Part shown: piece after piece, positions 5,585 to 10,752 of the stretch
How the letters are laid out: every line of letters starts with the position of its first letter
Numbering within the stretch: the stretch's first letter is position 1
NCBI GenBank assembly: GCA_946479205.1
Contig: CAMLFJ010000056.1
Span: forward strand, 1 to 10,752
Length of the DNA stretch: 10,752 bases
Source of the DNA: an uncultured bacterium
GTDB taxonomy: Bacteria > Methylomirabilota > Methylomirabilia > Rokubacteriales > CSP1-6
Direction of reading: 5' to 3'
Program-made: the position numbers and the translations under genes
Notes under the pieces: generated by a model
What the model was told of the DNA's origin: nothing
Database searches by the model: none
What the model saw: the letters and a program-made list of their open reading frames with translations, nothing else

Positions 5585-7758
5585 CGGCGCGCGCGGAACC
5601 GGTCCAGGACGTTGCGCAGGATGCGGGAGACGTTGTTGTCGTAGCGGTTGTGCGACAGGCTCCCGCAGAAGGTGATGGAGCCCACCGCGAAGACCGCGCC
5701 GCCCCCCGGCAGCTCCGCGTAGGTCATGTCGGCCCGCAGCAGCCGCGCGGGCTTCTCGCCGGTGACCGTCGCCAGGTGCGAGAGCAGCTCCTCGGGCACC
5801 ACGATGAAGCTCGGACCGTGGCCCTCGGAGCTGGCCACCACGATGGCCCCCGCGGGTGTGCCGAGCGCGGGGTCCGCGCGGTCGAGCTCGAAGCCGGCCG
5901 CGCCGCCGCCCGAGAGGCCGAAGTCGCCGATCACGGTGTCGGTGACGCCGTCGAGGATCCAGGCCGCCTTCGGATCGTCCGCGCCGGGCTGGCGGCGATA
6001 GTACGAGCCCTCGAAGAGCCCTTGCCCGGAGAACCCCACCGCGCCGATGCGCTGCGGCGGGCGCCCGTTGCGGCGCCAGAGGCCGCCGTAGGCGCCGTCG
6101 AGCGCGTGATAGTATTCGCCGGTCTGGGCGTCCCAGGCGCGAATGCCGCCCTCGGCCCGCCGCACCTCGATGACGCCGGGCACCGCGGGGCTGGTCGCGA
6201 TGCGCCAGTAGAAGCCGTTGCCCCCCAGGTAGACGAGCCGGCCGCCGCCGTCCAGGTAGCCCGCGTGGGCGTCGAGCGTGCGCGCGGTGTGGTACTCGGG
6301 GTGCGAGCCGGTGAGGACGGTCGCGTACGGGGCGAGCAGGGCCGCGCCCTCGGCCTCCACGTCCTCGTCGGTGACGACGTCAACGCTGATCCCCTGCGCC
6401 TCGAGCCAGTCGAGGAGGTGGGTGTCCGCCGAGTAGTGGCGCAGGCCCGAGCCCCGGGCGTCGAGGAACGTGAGATAGCGCGGCCGGAACGTCAGCACCG
6501 GACGGAGCCGCGAGGAGTAGCAGATGCCGCTGCCGTCGCGGTGCCGGTTGTAGGTGGACCAGCCGTAGTCCGGGTGGCTGTCCGGGGTGTGGGGCGACGC
6601 GCCCCACGCGGCGACCCGCTCGCGGTACGCGGCGTCGGTGGAGCCGCGCGCGTGGTTGGCGTAGGCCTGGTAGGTGTAGGTGGACGCGATGAAGAGCACG
6701 TCCGCGCGCGGCCGGCCGAGCGGGGGGCGCACGTAGAACGGCAGGTCGTCCGCGTGTCCCTCCGCGGAGAGGCGCATGAGGTAGGCGCCGCTCGGCAGGT
6801 CCTCCGGCACCGTGAAATCGAAGTCGGTGTCCCAGCCCGCGTCGTAGACGTCGTCGTCGTGGAAGTGGATGGCCGCGTACTCGCGCGGGGCGTGCCGCCA
6901 GCACATCTCGCGCCCGGTCCAGCGCGCCCCGGTGACCGCGCGCGTGGGCAGGTTCACGAGGCGCCCGCCCAGGCGATGTGGCCCCACGTCGGTGACTTCG
7001 AGCCCGTCGATCCCGCGGGAGAAGTCCCAGCCCGCGATCAGACCGTCGAGTGGGAGCAGGGGATCGAGGACCAGGGTCTCCGGCGCGGCCGCCGCCGCGG
7101 CGAGCAGCACCGGGTCCTCGATCTTGCCGTTGTAGTGATCTTGCGCGGCGGGGGCCAGGCGCGCGCCGACCAGCAGGGGCGCGGCCGCGTCGAGCTGCGC
7201 CGCGCGCGGGAGGGGCGCCGACGCTTCCTCCCGGCCGCCGCCGGTGAGCGCGGCCTGGCCGACCCGCAGCGTGCCCGCGCCCGGATCCGCCACGAGCCAG
7301 ATGCGGTGCCACTGCCGGAGCGCCAGCGCGCGACCGGTGCCGACAACCAGCGACCCGCCGACCCGCGCGGTCGCGCCACCGGGTCCGAGCGACAGGGCCC
7401 AGCCGGCGCCGCCGGCCTCGTCCCAGCGCGAGACCACGCACTGATCGCGCCTGGCTGCGTACGTCGGCCAGACCAGCGCGGTCACGGTGAGCGGCCCGGG
7501 CGTGCGCAGGCCCGTCGCCGCGTCGACGCGCACGTAGGAGCCCTGGGCGAGGTGCTGCGCGCGGGACGGCCGCTCGATCGAGAAGCGATGGGCCAGGTCC
7601 TCGATCTTGACGCCGGGCCCGGCCGGATTCGGATCGGCGTGAACGACCCGCGCGAGACGGGCGCGGTACGGCCCCGTCGCGACGCTCGAGACCTTGAAGG
7701 CGATGCGCTCCCCGGGCGCGGCGGAGAGCCGGTCGCTATAGCCGGTGAGCGGGATCAC
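5581..7758 (-). CDS. N,N-dimethylformamidase large-subunit-like protein with LamG-type domain
   Basis: A 725-residue protein resembling the large (beta) subunit of N,N-dimethylformamidase, which hydrolyses DMF to dimethylamine and formate. Order: a small N-terminal beta region (1-60), a concanavalin/LamG-like domain (about 85-225, ending [12 protein letters not shown]), then a long catalytic region with [14 protein letters not shown] (357-370), [12 protein letters not shown] (398-409), [14 protein letters not shown] (439-452) and TGSHPEYHT (483-491). Known DMFase has a mononuclear iron held by two Tyr and one Glu; Glu488 and Tyr residues at 361-366 or 442 are plausible counterparts, by inference. 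The small subunit gene of classical DMFase is not adjacent. Start: GTG at 7758, directly abutting the TAA of the M20 gene, with no Shine-Dalgarno seen. Substrate may be another formamide or amide. Low-complexity Ala runs (189-193, 220-225) are natural in such GC-rich genes. Confidence 0.82.
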   Translation of the reverse strand: MIPLTGYSDRLSAAPGERIAFKVSSVATGPYRARLARVVHADPNPAGPGVKIEDLAHRFSIERPSRAQHLAQGSYVRVDAATGLRTPGPLTVTALVWPTYAARRDQCVVSRWDEAGGAGWALSLGPGGATARVGGSLVVGTGRALALRQWHRIWLVADPGAGTLRVGQAALTGGGREEASAPLPRAAQLDAAAPLLVGARLAPAAQDHYNGKIEDPVLLAAAAAAPETLVLDPLLPLDGLIAGWDFSRGIDGLEVTDVGPHRLGGRLVNLPTRAVTGARWTGREMCWRHAPREYAAIHFHDDDVYDAGWDTDFDFTVPEDLPSGAYLMRLSAEGHADDLPFYVRPPLGRPRADVLFIASTYTYQAYANHARGSTDAAYRERVAAWGASPHTPDSHPDYGWSTYNRHRDGSGICYSSRLRPVLTFRPRYLTFLDARGSGLRHYSADTHLLDWLEAQGISVDVVTDEDVEAEGAALLAPYATVLTGSHPEYHTARTLDAHAGYLDGGGRLVYLGGNGFYWRIATSPAVPGVIEVRRAEGGIRAWDAQTGEYYHALDGAYGGLWRRNGRPPQRIGAVGFSGQGLFEGSYYRRQPGADDPKAAWILDGVTDTVIGDFGLSGGGAAGFELDRADPALGTPAGAIVVASSEGHGPSFIVVPEELLSHLATVTGEKPARLLRADMTYAELPGGGAVFAVGSITFCGSLSHNRYDNNVSRILRNVLDRFRARR

Positions 7759-9105
7759 TTACGCGAGGAACTGCTCGCACACCTCGAGCCAGGCCTGGGT
7801 GGTGAGGGCCAGGGATTCGACGTCGATGCGCTCGTCGTTGCCGTGGAAGCGCCCGGACATCGCCTCGGCGGTCAGGGTCCGCGAGAAGAGCCCGAAGCCG
7901 TAGGCCACCGCGCCCTTCTCACGGAAGTACGGCGCGTCGGTGAAGCCGACGATCATCTTGGGCAGGAGCTTCGCCCCGGGATAGTGCGCGGCCACGACCT
8001 TGCCCAGGACGCTCCAGAGGGGCGTGCCGGTGGGGGACATCGACGCGGGTTTCGAGAAGAGCTTCTCGACCTCGATCTCCTCCGCGAGGCCGCCCAGCGC
8101 CTTGTCGAGGTGCCGGCGCACCTCGTCCTCGTTGTCGCCGGGCACGGTGCGGATGTCCACCTCGACGTCCACCGAGTCCGGGATCACGTTGGTCTTCACG
8201 CCGCCGTGGCAGACGTTCGGCGAGAACGTGGTGTGGGTGGCCGACCACGCGGACCGGGCCAGGCTCGGGGCGAGCTCGGCGATGGACTCGTCCACCCGCG
8301 AGGGATCGGCGAGAGCTTCCTTCACCGCGGGATCGAGCTGGAGCGTGGCCACGAAGGCCCGCCAGAGCTCGTCGACGTACGGCGAAGGCCGGTAGTCGGC
8401 CAGCCGGCTCACCACCTGCGCGGCCTTGACGAGGGCGTTGTTGGCGCCGTACGGCATCGAGCCGTGGCCGGGCGTGCCCTTCACGCGCAGGCGGCGCCAC
8501 GCCACGCCCTTCTCGCCCACGTGCACGGTGACGTTCAGCTCGTCGGCCCTGGTCCCGCGGCTCACGGTACCGCCGTTCTCGGTCAGGCAGTAGTCGGCCC
8601 GCAGCGCGTCCCAGTGCCGCTCGACCACGTGCCCGGCGCCGAGGGTGCCGCCGGCCTCCTCGTCCGCGCAGGCCAGGTAGACGAGCGTGCCGCGCGGCCG
8701 CCAGCCGCGGCCGGCCAGCGTCCTGAGCGCGACCGCCTGCGACGCGGTGAGGTTCAGCATGTCCACCGCGCCGCGCCCCCACACCTCGCCCGCGACCAGC
8801 TCGCCGCCGAAGGGATCACGCGTCCAGGTCTTCGGATTCACCGGGACCACGTCGGTGTGGCCCATGAGGCACAGCGTGGGGGCCTGGGGATCGCTGCCCT
8901 CGATGCGGGCCACGAGGCTCGCGCGGCCGGGGGCGTGGGCCGGCTCGTACACCTCGACGTCGAGGCCGCTGCCCTGCAGATAGCTCCGGAGCGTGTCGCT
9001 GTTTCGCTTCTCCTGGCCGGAGAGCAGGGTGCCGTCGTTCACGCACTGGTTGCGGATCATCTGCTGCAGCAGCTCGACGGTCTGACCGGTCAGGGCGTCG
9101 CTCAT
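7759..9105 (-). CDS. M20-family zinc metallopeptidase / amidohydrolase
   Basis: A 448-residue M20 protein (ArgE/DapE/carboxypeptidase G2/aminoacylase group), which hydrolyses amide bonds of small N-acyl or peptide substrates at a two-zinc site. Motifs: MGHTDVVPV (81-89; His83, Asp85), GRGAVDML (110-117; bridging Asp115), CADEEAGG (146-153; Glu149 general base and Glu150), TENGG (175-179; Glu176) and RFHGNDE (419-425; His421). The dimerisation lid lies between about 190 and 310, with GTPGHGSMPYGANNA at its start. Length is usual. Start: ATG at 9105 with AGGA about 9 nt upstream; an upstream open extension exists but overlaps the methyltransferase gene and looks like shadow sequence. It is 11 bp from the methyltransferase gene and abuts the DMFase-like gene. 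The ALADPSR stretch is ordinary. Substrate unknown; no signal peptide. Confidence 0.93.
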   Translation of the reverse strand: MSDALTGQTVELLQQMIRNQCVNDGTLLSGQEKRNSDTLRSYLQGSGLDVEVYEPAHAPGRASLVARIEGSDPQAPTLCLMGHTDVVPVNPKTWTRDPFGGELVAGEVWGRGAVDMLNLTASQAVALRTLAGRGWRPRGTLVYLACADEEAGGTLGAGHVVERHWDALRADYCLTENGGTVSRGTRADELNVTVHVGEKGVAWRRLRVKGTPGHGSMPYGANNALVKAAQVVSRLADYRPSPYVDELWRAFVATLQLDPAVKEALADPSRVDESIAELAPSLARSAWSATHTTFSPNVCHGGVKTNVIPDSVDVEVDIRTVPGDNEDEVRRHLDKALGGLAEEIEVEKLFSKPASMSPTGTPLWSVLGKVVAAHYPGAKLLPKMIVGFTDAPYFREKGAVAYGFGLFSRTLTAEAMSGRFHGNDERIDVESLALTTQAWLEVCEQFLA

Positions 9106-9116
9106 GGGTCGGTATC

Positions 9117-9956
9117 CTAGCGAGCGGGCTCCGGCTTGTCGAGGGGCCGCTCGAAGACCGCCTGGATCGACGCGAGGCGCCCCTCGTCGCGGTTGCGATG
9201 GCCGACGCGGATGATCTCGTCGATGGCGTCGCCCATCACGAGCCGCTGGATGCTGTGCGCGGGGATCGTCGCCGCGGTCGTGGGGCCCGCGGTCTCCGCG
9301 GTCACGTCGTCCCACGCGCGGAGCCGGAAGCCGGCGGCCTCGATCACCGCCCGCATCTCGGCCGGCGCGCGCAGAAAGGTGGTGGATGGGTCGCGCGCCC
9401 ACATCACCGGGTAGAGCAGGGGCGCCAGCGGGCCGGTCATCGGCTCCTGCAGCGCGAGCAGCCCGCCCGGCCGTAGCACGCGGTGGAAGCCGGCGTAGAG
9501 CCGCTCCTTGTCCGCGATGTTCATGCCGCTGTTCTGCGTCCACACCAGGTCGAAGGTGGCGTCGGGGAAGGGGAGCGCCAGCGCGTTGCCGATGTGGTGG
9601 CTCACCCGATCGTCGAGGCGCATCCGCGTGGTGAGCGCCTGCGCGGCGCGCACGTAGGAGGCGGTCAGGTCCACCGTCGTGACGTGGCAGCCGAACTCCA
9701 CCGCGAGCGTGCGCGCCGGGCCGCCGAAGCCGCCGCCCACGTCGAGCACGCGCATGCCGGGGCCGGCGTCCGCCAGTCGCGCGAGGCGCTCGGTGGCCGG
9801 CTTGCCGCCGCCGTGGAACTGATCCACCGGCGCGGTGGCGTCGGGGGTGAGCGCGTCGAGATCCGTCCCGCGCGCGGTCAGCGCGGCCAGGATCGCCTCG
9901 GCGAGATTCTCGCGTCCCCAGTACGCATCGATCGCCCGCGCGTCGAGCTCGGGCAT
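9117..9956 (-). CDS. Class I SAM-dependent methyltransferase
   Basis: A 279-residue protein with a Rossmann methyltransferase domain. Motif I is VLDVGGGFGGPAR (70-82), the acidic residue for the SAM ribose is Asp96 (TTVDLTAS), a motif II/III region gives LPFPDATFDLVWTQNSGMNI, and FHRVLRPGGLLALQEP is the post-motif strand. The N-terminal helical region (MPELDARAIDAYWGRENLAE and about 30 more residues, including APVDQFHGGG) is typical of small-molecule methyltransferases of the UbiE/sarcosine-glycine type. Start: ATG at 9956, one base after the LLM gene's TGA, with CGGAG 6 nt upstream; stop TAG at 9119-9117. It sits between an LLM oxidoreductase and an M20 hydrolase, so a small metabolite of the pathway is the probable substrate; O- versus N-methylation cannot be told. 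Confidence 0.92.
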   Translation of the reverse strand: MPELDARAIDAYWGRENLAEAILAALTARGTDLDALTPDATAPVDQFHGGGKPATERLARLADAGPGMRVLDVGGGFGGPARTLAVEFGCHVTTVDLTASYVRAAQALTTRMRLDDRVSHHIGNALALPFPDATFDLVWTQNSGMNIADKERLYAGFHRVLRPGGLLALQEPMTGPLAPLLYPVMWARDPSTTFLRAPAEMRAVIEAAGFRLRAWDDVTAETAGPTTAATIPAHSIQRLVMGDAIDEIIRVGHRNRDEGRLASIQAVFERPLDKPEPAR

Positions 9957-9957
9957 C

Positions 9958-10752
9958 TCAGGCTCCGAGCGTCGCCATGCGATCGAGGAAGGGCAGCGCG
10001 TCGTCCAGGCGTCGCGGGGCCACCATGGTGACGCGCACCACCCCCATGTCCTCCATCCGCTTGACCGCGTCGGAGGTGGGTGGCCTGAACGCGAAGACCG
10101 AGACCGAGAGCTCGTCCGGCCGGCGGCCCGCGGCCTGGGCCTTGCGCCGCAGATCGGCGATGGCGGCGGGCAGATCGTCCAGCAGCACGTCGATGGGGAT
10201 CCAGCCGTCGCAGTAGTCCACCACCCGGGCGCGGCCCTGGTCGGTGGCGCCGCCGAACAGGATCGGGGGATGCGGCCGCTGCACCGGCTTCGGGAAGGAG
10301 ATCGCCCGGTCGAAGTTGACGAACTCCCCGTGGAACGAGGCCTCCTCCTGGGTCCAGAGGGCCTTCATGGCCAGCACGCGCTCGCGCAGCACGCGCCACC
10401 GCTTGGCGAAGGGCGTGCCGTGGTGCTCCATCTCCTCGCGGTTCCAGCCGCCGCCGATGCCGAAGAGCACGCGGCCGCCGGAGAGCCAGTCGAGCGTGGC
10501 CACGGACTTGGCGAGCACGAGGGGATCGTGCTCGACCACGAGGCAGATGCCGGTGCCGAGCTTGATCGTGCGGGTCGCGGCCGCCGCGGCCATCAGCGAG
10601 ACGAACGGATCGGCCATGTGGTAGTAGGGCTTGGGCAGCGGCTCGCCGCCCGGGTACGGCGTCTGCCGGGCGGCGGGGATGTGGGTGTGCTCGCCCACCC
10701 AGAAGGACTCGAACCCGCGCTCCTCCGCGGCGCGCGCCAGCTCGTCCGGCCG
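9958..10752 (-). CDS. LLM-class F420/flavin-dependent oxidoreductase (5' end outside the window)
   Basis: The frame is open from the right edge to a TGA at 9960-9958, giving 264 residues without the N-terminus. It is a luciferase-like monooxygenase fold (TIM barrel). Visible: RGFESFWVGEHTHIP at the start (first barrel strand), IKLGTGICLV, SGGRVLFGIGGGWNREEMEHHG (the phosphate-binding GGGWxxxE of the F420-type subgroup), the helix RVLRERVLAMKALWTQEEASFHGEFVNF, and PILFGGATDQGRARVVDYCDGWIPI. These features match LLM proteins annotated as F420-dependent; FMN use cannot be excluded. The GTG at 10698 is internal, since the frame continues upstream with coding-like sequence ending ERGFESFW. It is the first visible gene of the operon; the operon promoter must lie outside. 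Confidence 0.93.
   Translation of the reverse strand, partial: RPDELARAAEERGFESFWVGEHTHIPAARQTPYPGGEPLPKPYYHMADPFVSLMAAAAATRTIKLGTGICLVVEHDPLVLAKSVATLDWLSGGRVLFGIGGGWNREEMEHHGTPFAKRWRVLRERVLAMKALWTQEEASFHGEFVNFDRAISFPKPVQRPHPPILFGGATDQGRARVVDYCDGWIPIDVLLDDLPAAIADLRRKAQAAGRRPDELSVSVFAFRPPTSDAVKRMEDMGVVRVTMVAPRRLDDALPFLDRMATLGA

Noticed and set aside
5650..9120. Very long + strand open frame (1156 residues) opposite the DMFase-like and M20 genes
   Set aside because: It is antisense to two genes with full catalytic motifs; its sequence is Arg/Gly/Ala/Val-rich without domain motifs. High GC makes such stop-free antisense frames common.
9106..9543. N-terminal extension of the M20 protein to 594 residues
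   Set aside because: It lies inside the methyltransferase gene in another frame and has shadow composition; the ATG at 9105 with AGGA gives a normal M20 N-terminus.

Overview
The window is very G+C-rich (roughly 70% by eye) with strong G/C bias at third codon positions. It is almost entirely coding and holds mostly accessory catabolic enzymes. That, with the gene content (F420-type LLM oxidoreductase, dimethylformamidase-like protein, phosphotriesterase family, VOC proteins), suggests an uncultivated soil or subsurface bacterium of the Rokubacteria/Methylomirabilota kind. This assignment is an inference from style; no marker gene is present.

Layout: bases 1-162 on the + strand are the 3' end of a probable sugar-phosphate isomerase/epimerase. 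Everything else is one uninterrupted minus-strand run of ten genes, read from right to left. In transcription order they are: an LLM-class flavin oxidoreductase (5' end outside the window), a class I SAM methyltransferase, an M20 metallopeptidase, an N,N-dimethylformamidase large-subunit-like protein, a YqeC-type protein, a class V aminotransferase-fold enzyme, a phosphotriesterase-family hydrolase, an NHL beta-propeller protein resembling peptidylglycine alpha-amidating lyase, a DsbA/FrnE-like thiol oxidoreductase, and a double VOC-domain protein. Five of the nine junctions are 4-bp ATGA or GTGA overlaps, the others have gaps of 0-11 bp, and no internal promoter or terminator is visible. The set therefore looks like one translationally coupled operon.

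The main discovery is in the DsbA/FrnE-like gene (1093-1734). Its true start is an ATG at 1734, fixed by a perfect AAGGAGG Shine-Dalgarno and a 4-bp overlap with the upstream gene. Codon 15 is an in-frame UGA exactly where the family has the first cysteine of its CPWC active site, giving UPWC. The mRNA just downstream forms an uninterrupted 8-bp hairpin with a 5-nt loop whose second base is G, beginning 21 nt after the UGA. This fits the published bacterial SECIS model. Codons in this stretch are unusually rich in A/U third positions, as expected if RNA structure is selected. A conventional gene call loses the active site and begins at an internal GTG. I read this as a selenoprotein.

A second selenium-related gene, yqeC, lies in the same operon. 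The other genes suggest uptake and breakdown of a small organic compound with amide, ester or thioether groups: a flavin-dependent oxidation, amide hydrolysis (M20, DMFase-like), a PLP-dependent step, a metal-dependent hydrolase or lactonase, an amidating-lyase-like propeller, and VOC enzymes. The substrate cannot be told from the sequence. No RNA genes, CRISPR arrays, mobile elements or intergenic stretches above 11 bp were seen.
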